64,000 nucleotides of DNA, from NCBI RefSeq assembly GCF_000741205.1, contig NZ_JGYW01000005.1, forward strand, positions 124,001 through 188,000, written 5' to 3'. The notes beneath the pieces are model-generated. The model was given only the letters and a program-made list of their open reading frames with translations. It did not search any database and was not told the DNA's origin. Of this stretch, positions 56,106 to 64,000 are shown piece by piece. Positions within the stretch are counted from its first letter, which is position 1; each line of letters begins with the position of its first letter. Position numbers and translations under genes: made by a program. This DNA is from Bifidobacterium gallicum DSM 20093 = LMG 11596 (GTDB lineage Bacteria > Actinomycetota > Actinomycetes > Actinomycetales > Bifidobacteriaceae).

Positions 56106-56161
56106 AAAACCCAAGGGTTGTGACAGCTCGACCATGCTCCAGCCGCCAACCCTTGGGTTTT
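56106..56161. terminator. Bidirectional terminator between ldh and cmk-der
   Basis: AAAACCCAAGGGTT and AACCCTTGGGTTTT pair perfectly over 14 bp around a 28-nt loop. The outer A/T run gives a T-tail on both strands, fitting convergent genes. Confidence 0.85.
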
Positions 56162-56254
56162 CAATATGCTTTTTTCATTGTCCATGACTGCCCATGACTG
56201 CCCTCATCTTGCCCGCTTATCGCTCAGGCTACAGGCCCAGACAGCATGGGAAGG

Positions 56255-58384
56255 TTACTTGCGCTTCTTTTTCTCACGCACGTTCACGGAAATCTGAATA
56301 GGAGAACCCTCAAATCCAAACTCCTCACGCAACTGGCGTTCCAAATACCGGCGGTAACCATGCTCAATGAACCCCGTGGCGAAAATCACAAACCGTGGCG
56401 GACGTGACGAAGCCTGCGTAGCGAACAGGATGCGCGGCTGCTTGCCACCACGCAACGGATGCGGGTGGGCGGCCTGGATACGGCCCAGGAACGCGTTGAG
56501 CTTGCCGGTCGGAATGCGCTTGTCCCAGGATTCCAGAGCCTGTGTCATCGCACGGGACAGACGGTTCGTATGCCACCCTGTTTTGGCTGACAAATTGACA
56601 CGCTGCGCCCACGTGACACGCTCAAACTCCGTCTTCCACAAGCGTTCCATGCGCTGACGATCAAAATCGTCCATCAGATCCCACTTGTTGAACACCAGCA
56701 CCACGGCACGTCCCGCATCCACAGCCGTGCTCATCACCTTGAGATCCTGATCCGAAATCGGCTGCGACGCGTCAAACAACACGAGCGCCAGTTCGGAACG
56801 TTCGATAGCCGCTTGCGTTCGCAACGATGAATAATATTCAGCCCCCGACAGCTTGTGCTGACGGCGCTTGATACCCGCCGTATCAATAAACAGGTAATCC
56901 TGTCCGTCAATATCCACGATTTCGTCGACAGGATCGCGCGTCGTACCAGCCAAATCATTGACGACGGCACGTTCGGAATGCGACAGCTGATTGAGCAAAC
57001 TGGACTTGCCCACGTTCGGACGTCCCACCAAAGCGACACGACGCAACCCGGTCGGCGTCAGGAATCCGCTCGTGCGCTCGGCTTGACGCAACTTGTCAAG
57101 TGCGGCGTCCAGCAAGTCACCGACTCCCCTGCCGTGCATGGCTGAAATCGGGAACGGCTCGCCAAGACCGAGCTTCCAAAACTCGGAAGCCGCATATTCG
57201 GCTGTCTGGTCATCGGCTTTGTTGACAGCGACCGTCACCGGTTTGCCTGACGCACGCAACATGCGCACGATACGCTCGTCACTGGCCGTCAAACCAACCT
57301 GACCGTCAACCACGAGGATCACGGCGTCCGCAAGCTCCACCGCAATCTGCGCTTGGGAAGCGATAGCCGATTCGATGCCCTCAACGTCAGCTTCCCATCC
57401 GCCCGTGTCCACGAGTTTGAAATCCGTACCCGCCCATTCGGCATCATAGGAGACACGGTCACGAGTGACTCCAGGCGTATCTTCTACCACGGCGGCACGT
57501 CGGCCGAGAATACGGTTCACGAGCGTCGACTTGCCGACGTTCGGACGTCCCACCACTGCGAGCACACCCACAGCCTTGGCCTGGGCTTCACGTTCCTCAC
57601 CCAGGAATGACGACCCGTCAATCAGGCCTTCGTCGCCCTCATCAAGTTCATAGCCTTCCAGATTCGCGGAATACTCGGCATATGCCTGCTCTTCCTCGGC
57701 ATCTTCCACCAGGCCGATCAGCACGTCCAACGTCTGTTCAAACGTCAAATCGGAATTGTCAACCGTCGTCACACCCTCAGACGCCGTCATGAACGACGTC
57801 ACCTTGGCGTCCATCTGGTCGCGCGCCTGCACATCCTCGGCGCCCACGCCTTTGGCAGCCTGCCTGTTACGACGGGCCTGGCGCACGTCTTCACGGGCCG
57901 TCAGCAGCACACGCACCTCAGCGTCGGGGGCCACCACAGTCGTGATGTCACGTCCTTCAGCCACTATGCCGCGGCCTTGACTGAACGATTCCTCCGGACC
58001 TTGCGCGGCGATGTAGGCGCGTTGGGCGGCAATCAGGATATGACGCACGGCAATGATGTTGGACACTTTGCTGACATGCTTGGACACTTGCGACGAGCGG
58101 ATCTCTTCGGTCACGTCACGGCCGTCAATGCTCACCTTGGGTGCATCCGGATCGACCGTGATATCAATATGGTCGCCCGTAAACAACTCGCCCACCATTT
58201 CGGTCACGAGTTGTTCATTGATTATTTCCGCATCCAGGTCAATACCCTGTTCCATGCACCATAACGCACACGCCCGGTACATGGCGCCCGTATCCAAGTA
58301 GGCGTATCCGAAATACTTCGCCAACGCTTTCGCGGACGAGGACTTGCCGACGCCGGCAGGCCCATCCATAGCCACGGTAATCAC
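56255..58384 (-). CDS. cmk-der: Fused cytidylate kinase-GTPase Der
   Basis: This 709-aa fusion has cytidylate kinase in residues 1-230 (P-loop [33 protein letters not shown]) and the ribosome-assembly GTPase Der in residues 270-709, with two G domains ([13 protein letters not shown] and [13 protein letters not shown], each followed by [16 protein letters not shown] and NKAD/NKWD) and the C-terminal KH-like domain. An acidic linker joins them. The start is GTG 58384, overlapping the rluB stop as GTGA. The fusion is known from several actinobacteria. Confidence 0.95.
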   Translation of the reverse strand: MITVAMDGPAGVGKSSSAKALAKYFGYAYLDTGAMYRACALWCMEQGIDLDAEIINEQLVTEMVGELFTGDHIDITVDPDAPKVSIDGRDVTEEIRSSQVSKHVSKVSNIIAVRHILIAAQRAYIAAQGPEESFSQGRGIVAEGRDITTVVAPDAEVRVLLTAREDVRQARRNRQAAKGVGAEDVQARDQMDAKVTSFMTASEGVTTVDNSDLTFEQTLDVLIGLVEDAEEEQAYAEYSANLEGYELDEGDEGLIDGSSFLGEEREAQAKAVGVLAVVGRPNVGKSTLVNRILGRRAAVVEDTPGVTRDRVSYDAEWAGTDFKLVDTGGWEADVEGIESAIASQAQIAVELADAVILVVDGQVGLTASDERIVRMLRASGKPVTVAVNKADDQTAEYAASEFWKLGLGEPFPISAMHGRGVGDLLDAALDKLRQAERTSGFLTPTGLRRVALVGRPNVGKSSLLNQLSHSERAVVNDLAGTTRDPVDEIVDIDGQDYLFIDTAGIKRRQHKLSGAEYYSSLRTQAAIERSELALVLFDASQPISDQDLKVMSTAVDAGRAVVLVFNKWDLMDDFDRQRMERLWKTEFERVTWAQRVNLSAKTGWHTNRLSRAMTQALESWDKRIPTGKLNAFLGRIQAAHPHPLRGGKQPRILFATQASSRPPRFVIFATGFIEHGYRRYLERQLREEFGFEGSPIQISVNVREKKKRK

Positions 58385-59157
58385 AGACCCACCGCCTTCG
58401 ACAAGGAACGCACCTCAGCATCGGAGAGCACACGGTACGAACCGGGTTTCAAATCACCCAACTTGATCGGACCAATCTGCGTGCGCACCAGACGGCGAAC
58501 CGGGAATCCGATCGCGCCAAAAATACGGCGCACAATACGATTCTTGCCCGAATGCAACACCACCTTGACAATCGTGGTCTCACGGTTCGCGTCAATGATC
58601 GAACACTGGTCGAGCTTGATCCAGCCATCATCGAGTTGCACACCCGTACGCACGAGACGGCGGCACACATTGCCGCTCAAATGGCCGTCCAACGTCACCA
58701 CATAGGTTTTGGCGACCTCGTAACGCGGATGCATGACGTGCTGGCTGAGCTCGCCATCATTCGTCATCAAAATCAGGCCTTCCGAATCATAATCCAAACG
58801 GCCCATATGGAAAATACGCTCATACTTGTCACCCACAATGTCGCGCAACGTGTAACGGCCCTTCGGGTCGTCCATCGTCGACAACACGCGCTTGGGCTTG
58901 TTGAGCGCCAATGTGACATGACGGTTGTTCAGACGGATACGCGAACCGTCAACGCGCACTTCCTGACGTTTCGGATCGACACGAGAACCCAGTTCAGTCA
59001 CCAGTTCCCCATCGACTTCAACACGTCCGTCAAGGATCATTTCCTCACATTTGCGGCGTGAACCGAATCCTGCCTGCGCGAGAATCTTCTGCAGTCGAAT
59101 CCCCTCATTATTACCCGACTCATGAGCTTTCTTGGCTTGGCTATATGCGTGTGGCAT
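58381..59157 (-). CDS. rluB: Ribosomal large subunit pseudouridine synthase (RluB-like)
   Basis: This 258-aa enzyme has an N-terminal S4 RNA-binding domain ([21 protein letters not shown], about residues 22-65) and a RsuA-family catalytic core with the active Asp in [19 protein letters not shown]. It modifies 23S rRNA. The RluB-(Scp)-Cmk-Der order is typical of Gram-positives; it overlaps cmk-der by 4 nt. Confidence 0.9.
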   Translation of the reverse strand: MPHAYSQAKKAHESGNNEGIRLQKILAQAGFGSRRKCEEMILDGRVEVDGELVTELGSRVDPKRQEVRVDGSRIRLNNRHVTLALNKPKRVLSTMDDPKGRYTLRDIVGDKYERIFHMGRLDYDSEGLILMTNDGELSQHVMHPRYEVAKTYVVTLDGHLSGNVCRRLVRTGVQLDDGWIKLDQCSIIDANRETTIVKVVLHSGKNRIVRRIFGAIGFPVRRLVRTQIGPIKLGDLKPGSYRVLSDAEVRSLSKAVGL

Positions 59158-59355
59158 CGTTCTCCCAACGTGGCCATGACACCCCGACAGATCACACTGC
59201 TTGGACGGGGGTATCGGTTGAATAAGGACTGCGCACCAACTTTTCCCAGCAATCGGTAAGATAGCCGGCTAGTATGGTGCAGCATGGGCCATCGCGCTAG
59301 GGCGGCGGCCGGACGAAGCAATCTTCGTTCCGTTGAGAAATTATAAAGGACCAAC

Positions 59356-60393
59356 ATGACTGCATTTACTTCAGAGCCTATGCCAATGCTCCAGTCTGAC
59401 GATTCGGAGCCCGCATCGGCACCGATGCGCCATTCACTGTGGGCGCGCGTGCTCGCCGAATTCGCAGGAAGCCTGATCATCTGCTTCGCCATCTACATGA
59501 TGCTCTCGCTCGGCACGGCGTTCTACGGCACCGACATGGCGTTCGTCGCCGTTGGCGTGGGTGTCATCTATGCCGCTGTCACCTTCATCTTCGCCAAAAT
59601 CTCCGGCGGCCAGTTCAACCCGGCCATCACCGTGGCCGCCATGCTGACCTCAAAGACACGCGTGCTCGATGGCATCCTCTACATCATCGCCCAAATCATT
59701 GGCGCCATCTGCGCGGGCGGCCTGTTCGCATGGATCATCCCAACCTCCGAGCAAGTCACCGCGTCCGCCTGGTACACGATGGTGATCAACGGTTTCGGTG
59801 AAGGCTCCTCGATGGCTTCGCAGCTGAGCCAGCTCGGCATTGATTTCAACATCACCATGGCCATCATCGTTGAACTCGTGGCTTCGATCATTGTGGTCGC
59901 TACCGCCGTGGTCACGATGAAGAAGAATGGTGTGGCCAAGCGTTCGCATAGCGTGGCCATGGGCATCGCCTATGCTGCCGCAACCGCCATGTCGTTCCCA
60001 GTCACGGGCGCTTCCATCAACCCTGTGCGCGCCACTGGCATCGCCATCTTCGCCCATGGCAAGGGATTGGCCAAGGAGCCGCTCACGCAGCTGTGGGTAT
60101 TCTGGGTTTGCGCGATTCTGGCTGCCGCTGTGGTGGCGCTCGTCATCATTGTGTCGCAAATCATCGCCGGCTCGCAGGGCAATGCGACACTGGCCGATGC
60201 CGATCCTGCCGCCGTGGCGTTGACTGCGGCTCAGAAGCCGGTCGCAACGCAAGATTATCAGGATGTTGCCGCGCAAGACGACAATGTCACGCTGACTGAA
60301 GAGGAAGCTGACCTTGCCTCTCCGTACGGCTATGTTGCCAAAGCCAATGAAACGGTCGAGTCATACGGTCAGCAGCCGAATACTCAGGCCTAA
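59356..60393 (+). CDS. MIP/aquaporin-family channel
   Basis: This 345-aa protein has six transmembrane segments with the two pore half-helix motifs: NPA in GGQFNPAITVA and a variant NPV in GASINPVRATG. The altered second motif leaves water versus glycerol selectivity open. A roughly 70-residue acidic, Ala/Gln-rich C-terminal tail follows, unusual for the family. The N-terminal 25 residues are acidic. The 3' end overlaps the convergent DUF3017 gene by 33 bp. Confidence 0.88.
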   Translation: MTAFTSEPMPMLQSDDSEPASAPMRHSLWARVLAEFAGSLIICFAIYMMLSLGTAFYGTDMAFVAVGVGVIYAAVTFIFAKISGGQFNPAITVAAMLTSKTRVLDGILYIIAQIIGAICAGGLFAWIIPTSEQVTASAWYTMVINGFGEGSSMASQLSQLGIDFNITMAIIVELVASIIVVATAVVTMKKNGVAKRSHSVAMGIAYAAATAMSFPVTGASINPVRATGIAIFAHGKGLAKEPLTQLWVFWVCAILAAAVVALVIIVSQIIAGSQGNATLADADPAAVALTAAQKPVATQDYQDVAAQDDNVTLTEEEADLASPYGYVAKANETVESYGQQPNTQA

Positions 60394-60645
60394 GGCAAAC
60401 AGCACGATTCCAAAGCCGATGCCACATACCGTGTCAAAGGCTACGGAACGGATTTTCCAGGGGCTGTGTTCGCGCATGACTGCGCGGACCAGCCCCGTTA
60501 TCATGGCCGTCACACCCAGTACGAGTGTGGCGGCCATGATATATCCAAACGCAGCGATAATGGCGGCCACCACTACGACAACAGCCACCGCCCATTCAAA
60601 CCATGGTTTGCCTTCATGTTCTTCCGACACGAACGGGTGGCCCAT
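60361..60645 (-). CDS. DUF3017-like small membrane protein
   Basis: The start at 60645 (MGHPFVSEE) is decided by GGAGG at 6-nt spacing; upstream Met codons lie before that SD. The 94-aa product has three hydrophobic segments (about residues 17-33, 37-56, 74-91). DUF3017 proteins are small actinobacterial membrane proteins of unknown role. It lies after purH on the same strand beyond a terminator. Confidence 0.7.
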   Translation of the reverse strand: MGHPFVSEEHEGKPWFEWAVAVVVVVAAIIAAFGYIMAATLVLGVTAMITGLVRAVMREHSPWKIRSVAFDTVCGIGFGIVLFALGLSIRLLTV

Positions 60646-60686
60646 GTGATCCTCCATTAGCAACGCGTTTCAACCGTACCTATGAT

Positions 60687-60734
60687 AAACGGGTCCGGTG
60701 TGCGGCTGACATCAGTCGCACACCGGACCCGTTT
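60687..60734 (-). terminator. Long hairpin after purH
   Basis: An 18-bp perfect stem (AAACGGGTCCGGTGTGCG with its complement) can extend by inner CTGA/TCAG pairing. It lies between purH and the DUF3017 gene on the minus strand, so it ends or attenuates the purH transcript. Confidence 0.85.
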
Positions 60735-60830
60735 GCCATCCAATGCGCTCTACCCTACTCGCATGCATTCATAAATGCCGGTGTTGAGCAAAGCAATCAT
60801 GGTTGGATTGCCACTGGATTATGCGGTGAA

Positions 60831-62456
60831 TCAGTGGAAGAAGTGGCGCGTACCCGTGGTGTACATCGTCACACCGGCTTGGCGTGCCGCTTCGAACACT
60901 TCCTCATCACGGATCGAACCACCCGGCTGCACAATGGCTTTCACACCGGCATCAATCAGGATTTGCGCACCATCAGCGAATGGGAAGAACGCGTCGGATG
61001 CGGCCACTGCGCCTTGAGTGCGATTGCGGCCCTCATCCAGCGTGTTCGCGCGTTCCACCGCCAGGTTGGCGGAATCCACGCGGTTGACCTGTCCCATGCC
61101 AATACCGACAGTGGCTTCATCCTGCGCGATGAGAATCGCATTCGACTTGACGCAGCGGATTGCACGCCATGCGAACTCAAGATCCTTGAGTGTGGCTTCG
61201 TCAGCCGGCTCACCTGCAACAAGTGTCCACGTCTTCGGATCGTCACCTTCAGCATCAATCAGATCAGTGGACTGCATGAGAAGACCACCATCAATCTGAC
61301 GGAACTGCTGCGCGTTGATGGCCGGTTCTGCCACTTTGAGGATACGCAGGTTCTTCTTCTTGGTCTGCAACAGTTCCAAGGCCGCCGGCTCATAATCGGG
61401 AGCCACAATCACCTCGGTGAAAATGGGACGGACCTGCTCGGCCATTTCCATCGTCACCGTGGAGTTGGCTGCGATCACGCCACCATAAGCGCTCATCGGG
61501 TCGCACGCATGGGCCTTGCGATGCGCCTCGGCTACGGTCTGGCCAATGGCCAAACCGCAAGGATTGTTATGCTTGACGACAGCGACAGCGATCTGTCCGC
61601 GGAAATCCCATACGGCACGCCATGCCGCATCGGCATCCACATAATTGTTGTAGCTCATGGGCTTGCCGCCAAGCTGTTCGGCATGGGCGAAGCCGGCGGT
61701 ATCAAGCGGATCAGTGTACAACGCCGCCTGCTGATGCGGGTTTTCACCATAGCGCAGCACGCGGGCACGGTCCCAAGTGCGCGTGAACGTGGCAGGGAAC
61801 GTATCGGTGTCCTGAGCCTCATCTTGCGGTGCGCCATCGGAGGCAATGGTTGCGGGCTTGGTCCAATTGGCGCTCGTCCACTCGTTGATGGTAGCGTCAT
61901 AAGCCGCCGTATGGGCGAAAGCCTTGCCAGCCAGCCAGCGACGTTCCTCAAGCGAGAAGCCTTGGCCATTCTCAATGCGTGCGGCTACCAGCGCATAATC
62001 GGCCGGATCGGTCACAATCGCCACCGTCGCACTATTCTTCGCGGCGCCACGCACCATCGACGGTCCGCCAATATCGATCTTTTCGATAATGGCGTCCTTG
62101 TCTGCACCGGAACGCACGGTATCCGCAAACGGATACAGATTGACCACAACCAGGTCGAACGGCTTGATGCCGAATTGCTCTAACTGTGCCGCATGGTCGG
62201 CGTTCGTCATGTCGGCAAGGATGCCGGCGTGGATATGCGGATCCAATGTTTTGACTCGACCGTCGAGGCATTCGGGGAATCCGGTGACCTGGCTGACCTC
62301 GGTGACATTCACACCAAGCTCCGCCAGACGATGTGCGGGTGATCCCGTGGAAACAACTTCAGTACCGGCTGCGATGAAGGCCTTGGCGAGAACCTCAATG
62401 CCTTCCTTATGGAAGACCGATACGAGGGCTCGTCGTAATGGTCGGTTCGTTGTCAC
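60831..62456 (-). CDS. purH: Bifunctional AICAR transformylase / IMP cyclohydrolase
   Basis: This 541-aa enzyme does the last two steps to IMP. The N-terminal IMP cyclohydrolase shows [49 protein letters not shown]. The C-terminal transformylase shows [13 protein letters not shown] (NPHQ motif), [20 protein letters not shown] and the end [30 protein letters not shown]. Its start overlaps the upstream DUF6350 gene by 50 bp. Confidence 0.97.
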   Translation of the reverse strand: MTTNRPLRRALVSVFHKEGIEVLAKAFIAAGTEVVSTGSPAHRLAELGVNVTEVSQVTGFPECLDGRVKTLDPHIHAGILADMTNADHAAQLEQFGIKPFDLVVVNLYPFADTVRSGADKDAIIEKIDIGGPSMVRGAAKNSATVAIVTDPADYALVAARIENGQGFSLEERRWLAGKAFAHTAAYDATINEWTSANWTKPATIASDGAPQDEAQDTDTFPATFTRTWDRARVLRYGENPHQQAALYTDPLDTAGFAHAEQLGGKPMSYNNYVDADAAWRAVWDFRGQIAVAVVKHNNPCGLAIGQTVAEAHRKAHACDPMSAYGGVIAANSTVTMEMAEQVRPIFTEVIVAPDYEPAALELLQTKKKNLRILKVAEPAINAQQFRQIDGGLLMQSTDLIDAEGDDPKTWTLVAGEPADEATLKDLEFAWRAIRCVKSNAILIAQDEATVGIGMGQVNRVDSANLAVERANTLDEGRNRTQGAVAASDAFFPFADGAQILIDAGVKAIVQPGGSIRDEEVFEAARQAGVTMYTTGTRHFFH

Positions 62457-63951
62457 CGTTGTGCTCCTTCATAGTGGGGTTCGAATTGACCACACGAGGC
62501 GTGTGGACTTTTCTCTTCTCTTCTTCTTCGGGTTCTGCCGATGCTGTCGCACCAGCGGAAATCTGTTGCCGTGCACGTCGCGCCATCAACACACGCACGC
62601 CGAATACGGCGGCTGCGACCACCACAGCGCACAACCACGCCGCGAACAACCCGATAGCGGTTGGTCGCGCCACGGCATACGTCGATGCTGTCACATCCAC
62701 ACCAACATGGGCAAGGCGATTCTCACCCAGTGCACCATCGGAAACGCCAAACAGCACGCTTAACGTCAAACAGACTATGGCGGCGATCATGCAGAACGCG
62801 CCAGCCGCATAGGCGCAATTGACACATTGCCGCATGCCGTCATCCCATGGTGAAGGCTGGCCGGACCGCTGATCTTGTGCCTTGTCATTGTTGGTGGCTG
62901 GTTCGCGGGTTCGCGTGTTCTTCGTCGATCCGCTATGGCTTTCTACGACACGGGCGGCATTGCTCCGGTTGGTTGAGTCATGTCGATGCGTACGGAAATC
63001 AGCGGAAAATATGGGAAAACCACGACGCAACACAAACACCGACAATCCCACGACCGCACTGATCACCAACGGCAAAGACAAGAACAACGAACGCAGGGCG
63101 TCGCTGTGCACCGCCGTGGGGAACAAACCGAACACGGGTAGTGCCGGCAGTCCTTTGATTGAGCCTTGCCACAGTGAGAACGTGGCCAGGGACCCGATAT
63201 GGAACCCCGCGCCGAACAGCCAGGACAATGCCCACAACCACAAGTTGGGCAGCCAAGCCAACGCCATGATGAACACGATGACGCGAGAGCCGTTCTGCAT
63301 GGCAAGCTGGTTGCAAATATTGCCCATGCCCTGGGCACCCATCGCCACCCAACAAATCAACGTGACCAGGCCGCACAGCAGATAAGCGCCCAACAGGATG
63401 CATGCACAACGCAAGCCGGCCATCAATGTATGGCGCAGCGGTTTGGAGACATGCGTATGCAAATACAACTTGACACGCCCCACAGTCAACGATCCCGGCA
63501 CCGTACCCCATACAAACCCCAACGTGAACACGAGAGCGGTTTTGACCATGATGAGCCCGGTGGAATCCACGAGCAATGACGTGGCGGACCGTGTCAATGC
63601 CAGTTGCAATCCCACCCAAACCACAACGCCGCAAATCCATGCGGCCACGGAATCGAGTTTAAACCGGATCGTGAACGCGCGGATCAGCACAATCATCAGG
63701 AAAGTCAGCAGCAACGGCATGATCGTTGTAGTCAGCGAATCCGTGTGCAAGCCCACGCCTTGGGTGAGCATCATCACCATTTGCGTCAACGGAACCGTTG
63801 AAGACGACAGATTGACGCCACTTTCTTCCATGGACACGATCAGCAACGCCAATGCAAGAAAACATCCCAATGGCAGGCAGAATACGGCCAGGGAAACGGC
63901 GGAGGCCGCCGCTCCCCTCAGACATTGTTGCAGCGCACGGTTGTTCATCAT
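62407..63951 (-). CDS. DUF6350-type polytopic membrane protein
   Basis: This 514-aa protein has about ten transmembrane segments (first near residues 14-38), a polar Ser/Thr/Asn-rich loop at about 330-370, and a charged C-terminal tail. Such proteins sit beside purH in many actinobacteria; function is unknown. The start overlaps the sucD stop as ATGA and its last 50 bp overlap the purH start, implying a coupled sucD-DUF6350-purH unit. Confidence 0.75.
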   Translation of the reverse strand: MMNNRALQQCLRGAAASAVSLAVFCLPLGCFLALALLIVSMEESGVNLSSSTVPLTQMVMMLTQGVGLHTDSLTTTIMPLLLTFLMIVLIRAFTIRFKLDSVAAWICGVVVWVGLQLALTRSATSLLVDSTGLIMVKTALVFTLGFVWGTVPGSLTVGRVKLYLHTHVSKPLRHTLMAGLRCACILLGAYLLCGLVTLICWVAMGAQGMGNICNQLAMQNGSRVIVFIMALAWLPNLWLWALSWLFGAGFHIGSLATFSLWQGSIKGLPALPVFGLFPTAVHSDALRSLFLSLPLVISAVVGLSVFVLRRGFPIFSADFRTHRHDSTNRSNAARVVESHSGSTKNTRTREPATNNDKAQDQRSGQPSPWDDGMRQCVNCAYAAGAFCMIAAIVCLTLSVLFGVSDGALGENRLAHVGVDVTASTYAVARPTAIGLFAAWLCAVVVAAAVFGVRVLMARRARQQISAGATASAEPEEEEKRKVHTPRVVNSNPTMKEHNGDNEPTITTSPRIGLP

Positions 63952-64000
63952 GACAGCTGGGCCAACACCTCACGCATCAGGCGCGCAGCCTCACTCGGTG
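63948..64000 (-). CDS. sucD: Succinyl-CoA synthetase alpha subunit, last codons (partial)
   Basis: Only the C-terminal 17 residues are in the window: [16 protein letters not shown] then TGA at 63948. This is the typical end of SucD (TPSEAARLMREIL). The stop overlaps the next gene as ATGA. The identification rests on a short match and on the known sucCD-purH order in bifidobacteria. Confidence 0.6.
   Translation of the reverse strand, partial: PSEAARLMREVLAQLS

Noticed and set aside
60603-62183. 526-aa open frame on the plus strand opposite purH
   Set aside because: It is the antisense shadow of purH, which has full family motifs; the antisense protein has no domain-like pattern, no SD, and is rich in Arg/His/Cys.

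Overview
The window looks like a Bifidobacterium chromosome (species not determined). The pointers are a choloylglycine/bile salt hydrolase, the actinobacterial gene string uvrA-uvrC-aroE-rapZ-whiA-pgk-tpiA-secG, RbpA, a HelY-type helicase next to a WYL regulator, an eukaryote-type UDP-glucose pyrophosphorylase, a fused cytidylate kinase-Der GTPase, and an actinobacterial LexA box (TCGAAC-N4-GTTCGA) in front of uvrA. Start sites were chosen by reading Shine-Dalgarno (SD) sequences by eye; no database search was run.

Layout. 1-2103: the end of a pyrimidine operon (pyrK-pyrD-pyrE). 2366-14266: accessory and housekeeping genes (ADP-ribosylglycohydrolase, HxlR regulator, HAD phosphatase, nucleotidyltransferase-like protein, bifunctional NAD(P)HX repair enzyme, bile salt hydrolase, CMD protein, ABC-F ATPase, GNAT, a 56-aa membrane peptide, a deoxyinosine glycosylase-like protein and a polytopic membrane protein). 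14388-25992: the conserved repair/shikimate/glycolysis/secretion block. 26131-28853: a HAD phosphatase, then a HTH-aminotransferase fusion gene embedded in a dense array of AGTTCAAT boxes. 29516-37303 (minus strand): phosphoglycolate phosphatase-like protein, rbpA, helY, small membrane protein, a PafB/PafC-like WYL protein and UDP-glucose pyrophosphorylase.

37641-50880: a decayed prophage at tRNA-Pro(GGG), bounded by two 246-bp direct repeats that begin inside the 3' half of the tRNA. Its structural genes (minus strand) are largely broken: the terminase has lost its ATPase N-terminus, the portal gene is missing, the major capsid gene has a stop and a frameshift, and the tail-terminator-like gene has two frameshifts. 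The parts that remain intact are cargo. One is a MuF-type minor head protein carrying an EndoU RNase-like toxin domain, followed by two immunity-like/DUF2513 modules. The other is a Type II restriction-modification locus (Dcm-like C5 methyltransferase with its own HTH, MvaI/BcnI-like endonuclease, and a divergent 407-aa gene of unknown function). There is no phage integrase between the repeats.

50889-53880: two unrecognised reading frames (one interrupted by TAG), then an IS607-type element (serine recombinase plus TnpB nuclease). 54043-64000: return to core genome with an NAD(P)-binding protein, an L-lactate dehydrogenase family enzyme, cmk-der, rluB, an aquaporin, DUF3017, purH, DUF6350 and the last codons of sucD.

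The most unusual features are the AGTTCAAT-box/HTH-aminotransferase locus, with an apparent internal translation start that would give two proteins, and the domesticated prophage that kept its toxin-immunity and restriction cargo after losing virion functions.
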